64,000 bases of DNA from Acanthosepion lycidas (Eukaryota; Mollusca; Cephalopoda; Sepiida; Sepiidae): the NCBI GenBank assembly GCA_963932145.1, contig OZ010578.1, positions 45,867,516 to 45,931,515 on the forward strand, written 5' to 3'. This document shows, piece by piece, positions 44,851 through 55,760 of the stretch. The notes under the pieces were generated by a model, which saw only the letters and a program-made list of their open reading frames with translations, did not search any database and was not told where the DNA came from. Both the position numbers and the translations under genes were made by a program. The first letter of the stretch is position 1, and each line of letters begins with the position of its first letter.

Positions 44851-45774
44851 AATTGACTGATTTAAAATATGTTTTTTTCGCTACACAGTAATAATCATGT
44901 TCCAAAAATGGAAGCTAAAAACTTTAAGTTTAATTATATAATTAAATTAAAAGCATTAGTTCCGTTTCATCTCCAAGCGAATATTCGAATATTGGAATAA
45001 CTTATTTTTAAATACATGTGAAACTATATATAACTAAGTTTATAAAAAATAAAAATTTACTAAATCAGAGAAATGAAATAGCTATTTTTTGCCGTCATTG
45101 TCAAACATTTTCCTTAAATAATATTTAAAAATAAAATTTAAAAATGGGAGCTGGTAATATACATACTTATATTTGATATGAAAAAATAATTTTAAATAAT
45201 ATAAGTAATTCTATTATATTTACTTGTTTTTAAAAAGAAATATAGTCTATTAGTAATTAAGAGTAAAAATATTTTAAAATTGCAGTTAAATAAAACGTAT
45301 TCTAACACAAACACACCTAAAAAGAATCTTTAAGTATACACGTAAGAAAAAAAATGCCGAAAAACTTTTTGCCGTTAATAATAAAAAAAAAAAAAAATCC
45401 AGACGACATGCATTTAACGGATGTCAAAATTCGTTGAAAAATACACCCCCTACCCTCCCTAAACTTAACCACTTTTTCGAATGTAACTCATAATTGATAC
45501 AACAATAGTTAATAAAAATGAACACCATACTTCCCCTGTCTGAATGATTGGATTTCTCTGTATCCTTGGAAACAGTAAATTATGAATTTATATGTGCGTT
45601 TAAAACTCAGTAAATTTAAAAATAAGTTATTCCAATATTCGCTTGAAGATGAAACGGAACTAATGCTTTTAATTTAATTATATAATTAAATTTAAAGTTT
45701 TTAGCTTCCATTTTTGAAACATGGTTATTACTGTGCAGCCAAAAAACATATTTTAAATCAGTTAATTTATAATA
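44845..45774. mobile_element. Long-arm foldback element (about 930 bp)
   Basis: Arms at about 44845-45008 and 45607-45774 are inverted copies over about 165 bp. Paired blocks are 'aattgactgatttaaaatat', 'acagtaataatcatg', 'gaagctaaaaact', 'ttaattatataattaaatt', 'agttccgtttcatct' and 'cgaatattggaataactta'. The interior of about 600 bp is AT-rich and non-coding. No target duplication can be separated from the flanking (TA)n. Confidence 0.75.
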
Positions 45775-45915
45775 TTTGTGCTATGTAAATTTACATTGAG
45801 CACAGTTTTATAAAAATAAAAATAAAAAATATCAATAAGAACACCGGATTATATATCTTACTGTTCTTTCTTTTTATTTATATATACATACACACACACA
45901 TAAGATCAAAGTGTA

Positions 45916-45918
<3 letters not shown>

Positions 45919-45975
<57 letters not shown>
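45919..45975. repeat. (TA)n microsatellite
   Basis: About 28 TA units. Confidence 0.95.
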
Positions 45976-45978
<3 letters not shown>

Positions 45979-46042
45979 TACCTTTTTTCTTTCTTTTAGT
46001 GTGGAGTGAACAGAGGTTACATGTCTGTTATTTGGGTTTGCA

Positions 46043-46860
46043 TTACCTCCTCATCTGTAGTAGGAACACTGGTGGTTGCCTGGATCGAAGTGAGTAAGCT
46101 CCTGGATGTTGGGTACATTTGGATGTGAAATCCTGGATATGAGGTACATTTGTGTCAGGATCCATGCTAAGATCAAAACTTTTCCCAGTACCTCTAATGT
46201 GGCGTCTGTTCCGTCTAAATGTATTACCATCTTGGGACTTTACTATGAATCTGCGGTCATCAATTTTATTCGCTATCTGGCCTGGCTTCCATAACTTGCT
46301 CATGTTTTCTCTTTCTTGTAGTTGGGGCTGTAGTCGGTAGGACTTGTATGTTTTCTGCCCTTCTGTGTCTACATTAGTAATTTTGCCCCTTTATGGTCTA
46401 TAAATTTGGGCTTTAGTTGTCCAGGAAGTACAGAGAGTACTAATTGAAGTTGGCGGTCCTGAAGGAGCCTCTGCAGTGGAGTCACTGGTTGGGGATATTC
46501 AAGTATGCCGAAATTTGGGTTGCCATTTGCCTCCTGGAAGATCTTCTTGACTATTTGTACTATCCATTCAGCCAGTTCGTTGGATTGGGTGTATCTTGAG
46601 CTAGATGTATTGTTCACAGTAATATTCTTATGAGAACTTGACAAACTCAGTGGAACTAAATTGGAGCCCATTGTCAGAGACAACTTTCTTTGGTATACCA
46701 TACTGGCAGAAAGTAGACGTCAAGTGTCTGATGATTACTCTGCTACTGATGGAGTGCACCATTGCTACCTCGAAGTACCGGCTATAGTAGTTCACAGCTA
46801 CTAAGGAGACTTTCCCGTCCCATTCAAATAGATCAGTGGCTGCTGTTTGCAAATGTAGTC
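46043..46860 (-). pseudogene. Gypsy integrase remnant
   Basis: The frame ending at 46628 reads TDLFEWDGKVSLVAVNYYSR (first catalytic aspartate in TDLF) and VVSDNGLQFSS (second aspartate in SDNG). The adjoining frame (46369-46701) continues the core with ANGNPNFGILEYPQPVTPLQ. The last part, 46043-46303, has LWKPGQIANKIDDRRFIV and FRRNRRHIR, the C-terminal domain typical of this group. Frame changes separate all three. Confidence 0.7.
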
Positions 46861-47169
46861 AGGGACTGGGTACGATTGTAGGGGTTCTCTTTGGTTGGAA
46901 TTCTGCAGAGCCATACAGTCGGGGCACTTTAATACAAAGTTATGTATGCCAGCAGAGATCCTAGGTCAAAATAGTATAAAGCGAGCTCTTTGCAGGGTCC
47001 TCTCGATGCCAGTATGCCCTGTGTGTAACCGCTCTAACATATCTGTCTGAATTGCTTTCGGAATCGGGATTTTCTGGCTTTTAGATATTAGGCCCTCTAT
47101 GTAGGTTAATTAGTCGCAGTGGTTCTAGTATTCTATGACCTGTCATAATTTTCTTTGCTCAGGCCACCC

Positions 47170-47675
47170 ATTTTAGATATCCTTAATGATGACTTGGAGT
47201 CCAGGGTCACGTTGGGTAGCAGTTTTGATATCCTCTATGTTTTGATTAGAGACAGGTAATCGCTTCATAATAGTGTGCATGTGGTTCTCAATTCCTTTGA
47301 AGTACTCCTGGTAAAGATATAACAGAAACTTTCTTGACAAAGCATTAGCTACAGGTATCTTGTTTCCTGGAACATGTATATCTAGGTTGTAGTTGCCTAG
47401 CTGGGGCAGCAACCGAGGAGGAGCAGAATGAAGGGTTTTTGAAGACCAGCACTAAGGATTTGTGGTCATACTATAGTGATATTGCGGCTATATATCTCGT
47501 GGGGGAATCTTTTGCACCCGAACAGAATGGCAAAAAGTTCTTTCCCAATCTGTGCATAGTTTCTCTCACTTTGAGTGATTTTGATGAATATGTGATCGGT
47601 TTGCCCTCCTGTATGTCACCTAGGCGTCGATATGGAGAGTTGTTGATCTGAAGAGTCAAAGTAGGTAAGGTCACG
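47170..47675 (-). pseudogene. Gypsy RNase H remnant
   Basis: PITYSSKSLKVRETMHRLGK (47471-47674 frame) and, after breaks, IHVPGNKIPVANALSRKF (47320-47380) match the Y-x-S-x-S-L and V-P-G-x-x-x-x-A-D-x-L-S-R motifs at the two ends of gypsy RNase H. The usual aspartate of ADxLSR is asparagine here. Confidence 0.65.
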
Positions 47676-48229
47676 ACTTTGGTTTGAAGTCAGTGTTGCA
47701 TTTACTCTTTCAAAGGTCCCAGCTTGGAGATCGCCCTATGTGAAGTAGGTGTCATTTTCTTGTAGTTGGCGCATAGGGCTGGTGGCCTCAGATAGGTTGG
47801 GAGCGAACTTTGATAAATAATTGATCATCCCAAGTATGGTCTCCAGTTCTGCTTTGTTGGTAGGTGCTGGCATATCTCGTATAGCTGAAACCTTGTCAGG
47901 GTCTGGTTCGGTTTCCTCAGGGGTTAGTATGTGCCCAAAGTATTTAACTCTAGGAATTACAATTTGTAGTTTGTCGTCATTCAGTTTAATCCCGATTTGT
48001 CTTGCTCTTTCTATAACATTGATGAGTGTTCAGCTCGGTTTTCACCAAATACCAACATGCCAGCTACCAAAGTGATGATGCCTGGGATATTTTCAAAGCT
48101 TTCATCCATCTTTCCTTGGAAGCCGTCCCGGGATGAATTCAGACCGAATAGCAAGCGGAGGTATCTGTATCTCCCAAACGATATGTTGTGAGGTATGAAG
48201 ACTCAATGGTTAGTGGTATGGTCCAATAT

Positions 48230-48660
48230 CCATATGTCAAGTTTGGTGAAAACCTTTACTCCGGTCAGTAGGTGGAGTACATCCTCAAGGGTTGTCATTG
48301 GGTAGTGTTGGCCTTTGAATGTCCCTCTTTAGGTACCGGGGATCAATGGAAATCCTTAGCTTGGTATTTTCTTTCTCTACAAGTACTAGGGAATTCACCC
48401 ACTGTGTCGGTCCTGTGACATTAATGGTGCCTATATCTTCCATCCGTGCCAGTTCTTCAGATAGTTTTTGGTGTAGAGTTAGAGATACTTTTCAAGGAGG
48501 GTGTACAACAAGGTGTGCTTTTGGGTCAGTTCAGATACAGCATTTCCCGTGGAACTTCCCTATGCTTTCAAAGACATCTTTGTACTTCGATAGAATTTTA
48601 CTCTTGGTCAGGCCTTCTTTAAGTGTATGGAGTTGATCGGGTTGGGGGTCAGACTAGCAC
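48230..48660 (-). pseudogene. Gypsy reverse transcriptase, N-terminal remnant
   Basis: The minus strand of 48310-48520 reads LARMEDIGTINVTGPTQWVN followed by SLVLVEKENTKLRISIDPR. These are the first RT motifs (the W-V-N-S and L-R-I-C-x-D-P-R region). Just upstream lies DPKAHLVVHPP, the usual lead-in. The catalytic YxDD portion downstream (47680-48230) is too decayed to read. Confidence 0.7.
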
Positions 48661-48829
48661 TCATATATTAATTTGATGAGTCCGAAGTCTGTGCTACGCC
48701 TCAAACCTAGTTGAATTAGTTACGATAATGTAATAATATCAATTTTGTCTTACTTCGCAAATGACAGTATCCTAATGTTGTTATTGGTCGATAGCCTAGC
48801 ATTGCTAGGAATGATGCGTGTTTTCCCAT

Positions 48830-49200
48830 TCAGGCTGAATGTATCGTACACTCGTTTCGGTAATATATTTACTTTAGAGCCTGTGCCAATCTTGAATTTC
48901 ACAGCTCTCGTTTATTGGCCGGTTTGTATCTGTAGGGTGTAGAATGCTCGGTCATCCTTGGTCGTTTTTTTTTGTTCAAGGTGATGTACTGAGAATTGTT
49001 CGCCCGAGTTATCACTATTTTAGTTCTGTTGAGGGTAACTTCGTTCCTGGAGTTTCATCAGGCGTACTGACCTGCATACTTTTGCGAAGTGGTTATATCT
49101 TTAACATTTCGAGCATTGTTTTCATCTCGCGGGGCAGATCGAACACCCACCATGCAAGTATCCACAGCGAAGGCGAAACAGTTCTGTCTCTTCGTAGTTT
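48830..49200 (-). pseudogene. Gypsy Gag zinc knuckle and protease remnant
   Basis: The minus strand of 49060-49180 gives fragments of a double CCHC array (RCGYLHGG, then NNARNVKDITTSQKYAGQYA in shifted frames). At 48840-48900 FKIGTGSKVNILPKRVYDTF resembles the aspartic protease active site, with D-T-G changed to G-T-G. Both are inactive. Confidence 0.5.
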
Positions 49201-49310
49201 GAGGTGTTTTCCTTTTTATTTTATTTTTTCGTTCAAGCGACTCCTGGTAATGTCGCTGATTTCATTTCTCTTTAGTTTTTAAGTGTGCCTTCGCATGCCG
49301 TTGACTGATA

Positions 49311-49860
49311 TTGCGTCAACTTCATAATCTTGAGTTGTTGCTGATTGATTATATTCCTGCGTTTGGACGCTTTGTCCAAATTCACTGTCGTGCCAGAAGG
49401 TATTTCTTGTCAGAGTCCATCTTACATATCTACAAATCTACCATTCGTCCTTGCATTGAATACTGTTGCCATATCTGGTCTGGTGCCCCTACTGTTCATC
49501 TCGAGGCTCTCTACAAAATCCAAAGAAGGATCTGTAATGTAATCCGTCCTGAATTGGCTTCTCGACTTCAGACACTTTCTAATAAACGTGATGAGGCTTC
49601 CCTCTGTCTTTTCTATAAATATTTTTATGGCTACTGCTCTTAAAAGCATTTTTTCCTTGGTGTCCCAACTACATAAATTTAAGCGTGCTACTAGACTGGT
49701 ATCTAGGTCCCACCCTTTTACTGTTGAAATAGTTAAATGTAACCGCTACTTCTACTCAGTTTTCTTTCCTCGCACTTATCGAACTCCCTTTCTCTAACTT
49801 GCTTCCTTGATAACTACAATCTCCAAAAATCTAAATGCAATGTCAGTCGCTATCTTCTGT
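49311..49860 (+). pseudogene. Jockey/I-like LINE, C-terminal remnant
   Basis: The frame to 49643 ends with YKSTIRPCIEYCCHIWSGA, VHLEALYKIQRRICN and RDEASLCLFYKYFYG. A second frame continues with RSHPFTVEIVKCNRYFYSVF and a third with NYNLQKSKCNVSRYL. These blocks occur in this order after the RT domain of many arthropod and mollusc non-LTR elements. Two frameshifts break it; the RT and endonuclease are absent. Confidence 0.7.
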
Positions 49861-50626
49861 TGCCTTGATTTCTGCCCTTTTACCTTTTCTCAACCCCCCT
49901 ACATCCACTCTTTTCATTTTCACTCTCCGTAACCCTCTGCGTTCAAGTAGCACTCCTGACTTGCTTGAGGTGAAATGCTTTAAAAAAATAGTCAGTTCCC
50001 TGCCTTCATTGAAGAGTCTCTTACGTACCTTGTCTGAGTTAATGCCAAAAACGAGCTATTCATTTGACTAAAATTCTTTTGATATGTAGAAATTCATATA
50101 TTATATTCTCCCAAAGAACATTAAAATAAAAACAGATAATATTTCACAAAGTAATCTAAAAAACAAAAACACAAAAAAAAAAAAACAGTTAATTTTTTTT
50201 TTAAAAATAAAGAAAAAAATTTAGATTAAATTATGAATTGTTTATTAAACATTATATACAAATTTTTGCAAAATGTTTGTATTTTTTTTATTTAATCAGT
50301 TAAAGGTAGAATGAACATGATTTATATAAAATCAATCTGGAGACAAGACACAAAAGTTCAGATCTGTGACAATTGACAGCAACTGTTGTACTAGGATTTT
50401 ATTAGTGAAGATCTGGTTTGGGCACTAAGGTCATACCAAAAGCTTACAATTTCAGCAGTTTTAATATTGCTCAATACTAGCAGTAAATAAAAGTGAGCAT
50501 CTCTTAATTTAGTTTCAGGTAATTTTCATTATTTTAACTATTTAGTGTGTGTAGACTTTTCCAGAACATATATAAAAATGCATATTTAGAGATATGGGCT
50601 TGTAGAACAAAAAACTTTTTTATGTA
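49861..50626. other. AT-rich non-coding stretch
   Basis: A-rich patches at 50157-50220; no gene or repeat end recognised. Confidence 0.4.
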
Positions 50627-51352
50627 GGGTTTGGTTTGTTTATATTGTTTAGTGTCATATCAACACCTCTATGGGTTATTTAATGCCAAAATCTAAATAT
50701 TTTGTACACAATTTTATGCTTTCAAATACAGATATTTTGCACATTATACTTTCATGGTATGTTTTTTGGATATATAGTTTGTAGATAATAAAATGTATTG
50801 TTGGCAATTTCACTACAAAAATGGTAATTTTACTATTAGGTTGGTGCAAAATAATGACATAATAATGTCGTTTTTTGACATATTTTTTAACGTCAAAAAA
50901 CGACATTATTACTTCATTATTTTTGCACCAACCTAATATAAAAATGTATTTTTATACTTTTTTTAGCATTGTATTGATTGTCATTTTGCTATAAAATGTA
51001 TTGTTGGTCATTTTTTTCATAAAAATGCATTGCTACTAATTTTACTATAAAATGCATTGTTGGTCATTTTATCATAAAAATGTATTGCTGCTAAAATTAC
51101 TATAAAATGCATTTATTTTACTATAAAATATATTGTTGGTCATTTTATTATAAAATTTATAAAATGTACCATTGATTTTTGTTTGGGAATGTTCACTATT
51201 TTCCCATTGCTGGGACCCTAACCAGTGCTACCACTCCGGGTCAGGATGGACCTGGAGACAACAGCAATTAAGAGGTGGTTCCATGCTCCTCAAAAGCTCC
51301 AATCTCCTGATCAGAGATCTTGCTGCTGGATGTAGTTTATCATCATACCCAG
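50627..51352 (+). repeat. Composite retroposon copy 4, nearly full length, with nested MITE
   Basis: It starts 'gggtttggtttgtttatattg', with 'atgggttatttaatgcc' at 50670-50686. About ten degenerate 'tattgttggtcatttt' units follow (50790-51180), then the conserved block from 'ttcccattgctggg' to 'catcatacccaggac'. MITE copy 5 is inserted at 50836-50936. Confidence 0.75.
50836..50936. mobile_element. Mariner-type MITE, copy 5 (101 bp)
   Basis: TTAGGTTGGTGCAAAATAAT start, inverted end, TA on both sides; nested in the retroposon. Confidence 0.92.
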
Positions 51353-51543
51353 GACCTTTGACAGTGGAGGAAAGGATTAATACATAAAAAAAAAAAAAAT
51401 AAATAGATTACATCAGTATTTTCAAGTCCAGTCTACACACAGTAATGAAAATGCTCACATATTATTCAAAACAAGGGCCCAATTATATCTGATAAAAAAA
51501 GAAAAATCAGAAAGTTGTAGCAAGGAAGAACATCGTTTAGTGT

Positions 51544-51880
51544 TTGATGGGTGGCAGAAATAGCCAAGAATGGGTGGCAGAAATAGCCAAGAAGTATTTG
51601 CCAACCACCCAAGAAGAAACGAGAGTTTTTTTTGATTTAGCAGATCATAAAAAAGAATTAGCTGGTGGGCCCCCAGAGTGGAAAACTTGTACAAGGTATG
51701 ATTTAAGTTTGTTGAAGGATTGCATTTGGCAGCCAATGTTACAGAACCTGCTGTATTGGTTGTTTTGACACAAAAGTCTGCTCAAAGTTTGTTTTTTTTA
51801 AAAACTAAGATTAATTCAATTTTCATGATATGGCCAATTCAGGAATTGACGATTTAAACCTGATGACAAATTGATTTTTA
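51544..51880 (+). pseudogene. Unidentified coding remnant, one frameshift
   Basis: The frame 51544-51768 contains EETRVFFDLADHKKELAGG and PPEWKTCTRYDLSLLK. After a one-base shift near 51715 a second frame continues with LHLAANVTEPAVLVVLTQKS and INSIFMIWPIQELTI before a stop near 51862. Composition and the smooth hand-over look like protein-coding sequence, but I do not recognise the family. There is no intron signal at the shift, so a processed pseudogene or TE fragment is likely. A 22-bp direct duplication (gggtggcagaaatagccaag) lies at 51549-51592. Confidence 0.35.
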
Positions 51881-52495
51881 TGAATTTGGAATTTCTACTA
51901 ATTAATCTTAAAGGCAATATTCAGATATGACAAATTTATATTAAAGTTTTGCTTTCCATTCAAATCTTTAGGATAAAAGGTGTGTCTATGTAATGTTTTT
52001 TTAATAAACAAAACCCACTCCCAAAGGACTGCCAGGACAATATACATAAAATAGTGTTTGTAGGCTGTATAAGCATACGTGAAACAAAAGTCAAGATGAT
52101 AAGACAAAGTGGAAAAATTTTATTAAAGATGCGTTTCGCTGGAGAAGTGTATGCTCTCTTTGGCATTTTCATGTTAAAATGAAAGAAAAAAAAAAATGTG
52201 TGAGAGGAAAACACCTTAAGATTTCAGAGGGATGAAAAAAATCAAAAAAGAATCTATGATGTGTATATGCATGCATATGTATATATCAATAGGCATGTAT
52301 ATGTTGTACATGTATATACAACTATGCAAAAAAAGAAAAAAATGTCTCTGTATGTGCCTGGGTGGATGTAGATGTGGATGTATGTACACACATGTGCCTA
52401 TTTGTATATGTGCGCACAGAAACACATAAATAAATATATGAGGGACTCTCCTGCCAAGTTTGACATATGAGGTTCCGACAACTACAAACTAATTA
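51881..52495. other. Non-coding stretch
   Basis: AT-rich, with a (TATG/TACA)n-like stretch at 52258-52330. No supported gene. Confidence 0.4.
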
Positions 52496-52496
52496 T

Positions 52497-52863
52497 CTGT
52501 ATGCCTATGACAGGCATGACTTTTAAGACCAGCTCGAGAATTGAACAAAAGATCACAAACAGTACAGGAGAATGTACTGTATCCAAGTGCAGCAGGAACA
52601 CTGTTAGCTGTCTTATTTTGCTTTCATGTTTCACGCAATCGACTGATGCTTACTTCTTGGTGGTGCATTATCCCTGCATGGCAGCGAGAATGATACTCTG
52701 ATCTCTTCATAGCTACCTCTTCAAAGTTCTTGAATGAAATGTTGACGCAAGAAAGGTTGCTTTTCAGTTTATCTTTATACTTGAGCCAAGTTCTACCAAC
52801 ATTTCTATGAACACTATGGAGTTCACTGTAGAAAACAACTTTTGGTATATCATCATCACTCAT
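52497..52863 (-). pseudogene. LINE C-terminal remnant with C2H2 finger
   Basis: The minus-strand frame reads DIPKVVFYSELHSVHRNVGR, WLKYKDKLKSNL and FEEVAMKRSEYHSRCHAG. After a frame change it continues CTVCDLLFNSRAGLKSHACH, followed by RH (about 52570-52500). An IPKxxLYGEL-KRxxGR-YKD block followed by a C-terminal C2H2 finger is common behind the RT of invertebrate non-LTR elements. RT not present. Confidence 0.6.
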
Positions 52864-52876
52864 CCTTGCTACATGG

Positions 52877-52879
<3 letters not shown>

Positions 52880-52931
<52 letters not shown>
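52880..52931. repeat. (TA)n microsatellite
   Basis: About 26 TA units next to the LINE remnant. A further tract lies at 53116-53135. Confidence 0.95.
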
Positions 52932-52933
<2 letters not shown>

Positions 52934-53390
52934 AATCCCTTGCTTAATGTGGCTAACCTGTACAGCAGTAACTATAAAAAAATCAATTTTCAATTACTAT
53001 GCTTAAACTGAAGAATGTTTTACCATACTGATCAAGTATTATAAATGCTCTAATCAAATTTTGGTATGTAAAAATTTTAGTGCACTAATCAAAAACAGTT
53101 TAATTGAGGGATGTCTATATATATATATATATATCTCCTAGATTTAAAATCCTACAATACAAAACAGTTCTAATATAGATAAAACAAGCAGACAGATAGA
53201 CACTCTCCATGTCTGTACATCAGGAGGTGATAAGCTAGGGTAATTAATTTGATTAATGATACTCACTTCTCTTCAGAGATCTCAAGGCATTTTCCTCACA
53301 GTTTTGTCTTTCTTTCATTTTAACCTAATGACACTAAAGAGAGAATACGCTTCTACTGGTGAAATGTGTTGTTAATAAAATTTTACACTG

Positions 53391-53394
<4 letters not shown>

Positions 53395-53437
<43 letters not shown>
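53395..53437. repeat. (TA)n microsatellite
   Basis: About 21 TA units. Confidence 0.95.
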
Positions 53438-53439
<2 letters not shown>

Positions 53440-53470
53440 GTGTATTTTGGCCCCATGTTTTCATTGAGGC

Positions 53471-53878
53471 AAGTTTTGTTGAATAATTTAGACAAGTTTT
53501 GTCTGCTTATTTTCAATAGGATCCATTCAAAAAAAAAAGAGGGAAAATTACCATTTCCAAAGACAAAATTGGTATGTTCATCTAAAAGTTACAATTTTAC
53601 ATGTGTATGTTTACTAGTGGTCCTCACTCTGCATGTAAAATTATAAATTTCAGATGAACATAGTAATTTTGTTTTTGGAAATAATGAACACTACATTTCT
53701 GTCTCAAAAAACACACCCTGAAGATGATATTGTGTTAATGTCAAAAGTACTCGGAATAAAACAATATGTATACAGTAATTTTCTCTCTTCTTTTAATACC
53801 AACACCAGAAAGAATATGAACGGATCCTGTTGAAGATAAGCAGATAAAACTTGTGTAAATTATTCAATGAAACTTGTC
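53471..53878. mobile_element. Inverted repeat enclosing a degenerate hammerhead
   Basis: Outer arms: 'tgaataatttagacaagttttgtctgcttat' region (53476-53527) against 53820-53875. Inner arms: 'catttccaaagacaaaatt' to 'acaattttacatg' (53551-53602) against 53629-53683. The right side carries about 110 extra bases that hold the hammerhead-like core. The organisation parallels the foldback at 18376-19117, but the sequences are unrelated. Confidence 0.7.
53712..53765 (+). ncRNA. Degenerate hammerhead ribozyme
   Basis: CTGAAGA at 53718-53724; stem II GATATT/AATGTC (53726-53731 with 53737-53742); then AAAA where the consensus has GAAA; short stem III AG-TA-CT (53746-53751 region); C as cleavage nucleotide before GG. 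Stem I pairs CC/GG only. The G12-to-A change should abolish activity. Confidence 0.45.
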
Positions 53879-54829
53879 TATCTGTCTATATAAATATATA
53901 CACACACAAACACACACACCTTGAACTTAAAACTTTGGAAGATATATTGATCCAGTTTCAAGAAATATAAGCATTCAGGATTCTGTATGGGAGAGAGGTA
54001 TAAAATTTGTTTATTTGTCCACATGTACTCAATGGTAGCAATACAAACACAAAAAAAAAAAAAAAAAAAAAAGATAGCTTACTTTGTCTGAGCGATATCA
54101 ATTGACATTTTTCTGAAACTCTCTTCAATGTCTTTTGTAAAGGCAACAAGTCAACATGTTCATCATCCAGCAGTCATATATTGTCTATCTATTTTATAGT
54201 CTATTTTATTGTCTATTTTATTGCTATCTATTTTATTGTCTATTTTATTGTCTATCTATTTCATTACCAGCACAATAGCATTTTGCAAACAACTGAGACA
54301 TTTCATTTGAATCAACTGGTTATTAGGCATAAACTGTAAAGCATTCAAGGCAGCAGATATTTTCTCCCTGGATATCAGCAAGTCGAATTATGAAACAAAA
54401 TATTTGGTGTGGTGATGCATTTTGACTGTACATTTATGAATATTTCAAATGGTAATCTGATCTTTAACATGTCTCTCCACATACAGCATAGGAGCAATCT
54501 CTTATTTCTTTCTTTTATATTTAAAAATGAGTGTTTGGTCAACAGTTCAAACACTTATCAGAAAATGTCAAACTCTATCTTGACTATGAAAGCAGTCAGA
54601 ACAAAAAGAGAAACCCTTTTCAATTGGAGGATGATCTCATGAGGTCGACTTCCTATTCAAAATTTCTGTTTTTAGTTTATTAAAGCATTTAAGAATCGGT
54701 AAGGATATGATTTATTTTTAGGGGTTTCTTTTACACCTTATCAACACTTTGTGATTGATTTATTCATTCAAGAATTGTAAGAATTCAAGAGTTATAAGAA
54801 TATTTGGGGGAGAGATAATGATTTACTGA
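53879..54829. other. Non-coding stretch
   Basis: Includes (CA)n-like sequence at 53899-53919, an A-run at 54049-54072 and a 'gtctattttatt' tandem at 54182-54262. No supported gene. Confidence 0.4.
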
Positions 54830-55100
54830 TACACATTTTACTAATTAACCCATAGTTCAGGGGAGAATAGGTGAATTCATACCTTTCCCAAGAGTATTTA
54901 CACCTAAGTTAATATAACGAACACAACTGGAATAGGAACTTGGCTCTCCAATTAACAATTCCGAGCTATTATCCATTCTACCACCTGCACATCCAAGCTT
55001 CCAAAGCGGTCATTCATCTAGGTACTGACCAGGCTTGACATTGCTTAACTTCGGTGATTACACAGGGAACCAATGTTTAAACATGATGTGGCCATATAGG
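54830..55100 (-). repeat. 5S-tRNA composite SINE, copy 1
   Basis: The plus strand shows, in reverse, the tail (54830-54900), the tRNA-like part (54920-55000, diverged) and the 5S-like part. The last contains 'tctaggtactgaccaggctt' and 'attgcttaacttcggtgatt' and ends 'gatgtggccatatagg' near 55098. It aligns along its whole length with 55476-55760. A piggyBac-like MITE inserted just beyond its 5' end. Confidence 0.75.
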
Positions 55101-55110
55101 GTTATTTAAT

Positions 55111-55370
55111 CCTTTAGCATTCAACCTACCCAAACCTGCCCTGTAAATATCAGCTCTTAATGTTCAAACCTGCCCTGTAAATATCAGCTCTTAATGTTCA
55201 AACCTGCCCTGTAAATATCAGCTCTCAATGTTCAACCTCGCATAGCCAGTACCCTGTAAAATCTGCCATAATATATGACATTGTGAATAATGCAGGAAGT
55301 CCCAAAAACAGTGAGACTTTGAGGGCCAATATTTATGAGGTGGTTTTTCAATGTGTCGAATGCTAAAGGG
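55111..55370. mobile_element. piggyBac-like MITE (260 bp)
   Basis: Left end TCCTTTAGCATTC and right end GAATGCTAAAGGG are inverted copies flanked by TTAA on each side (55107-55110, 55371-55374), the piggyBac target. A 34-bp unit (aaacctgccctgtaaatatc...) is repeated three times at 55131-55232. Confidence 0.8.
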
Positions 55371-55475
55371 TTAAAGCTGAAACATTTTTGCTTTGTAAGA
55401 ATATTTCTTTCTTTGTGAGTGAATATTGCATTAACAATTTCTTTTGAAGATAACACCTTTTCCAGATACAAGTCC

Positions 55476-55760
55476 TACTATTTAACCCATAACTGGAAAG
55501 GAAGAACATACAGATTCATACCTTTTCCTAAGGTATTTGTGGATAGGTAAATGTAAGGTACTTGACTAGAATTCGAACTCAGCTCTCCGATTTCTCATTC
55601 CAATCTGCTAACCATTACACCACCTGCACATACCCAAGCTCACAGCACCCGGCATTCCCAAGTGGTCACCCATCTAAGTACTGACCAGGCTGAATATTGC
55701 TTAACTTTGGTTATCGGATGAGAACCATTGTTTCAATGTGATATGGTTGTAAGCCCTTCA
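55476..55760 (-). repeat. 5S-tRNA composite SINE, copy 2
   Basis: On the minus strand the order is as follows. First comes a 5S rRNA-like head (55757-55638) with 'gtactta-gatgggtgacc' (box C) and 'aaagttaagcaat' (box A), ending 'aatgccgggtgctgtg'. Next is a tRNA-like body (55632-55545) with A box 'tggtgtaatggttagcag' and B box 'gagttcgaattc'. Last is a tail to about 55476. The 5S-then-tRNA plan is that of chimeric SINEs such as AmnSINE1 (established knowledge); the tail here is different. Confidence 0.85.

Larger units (their letters stand above)
46020..49210 (-). mobile_element. Ty3/gypsy-type retrotransposon, decayed, LTRs not seen
   Basis: On the minus strand, Gag zinc knuckles, protease, RT, RNase H and integrase traces follow each other in the order of Ty3/gypsy elements (integrase last). 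Every domain is broken by stops or frameshifts. Neither LTR nor polypurine tract could be identified at the ends, so the boundaries are those of coding similarity only. Confidence 0.75.

Noticed and set aside
45640-45665. 'ttgaagatgaaacgg' in the foldback arm as a hammerhead core
   Set aside because: First core base wrong and no stem II between the two core halves.
55638-55757. Genuine 5S rRNA gene
   Set aside because: Too many changes in conserved 5S positions, and it is fused to a tRNA-like body and tail shared with other copies, so it is SINE sequence.
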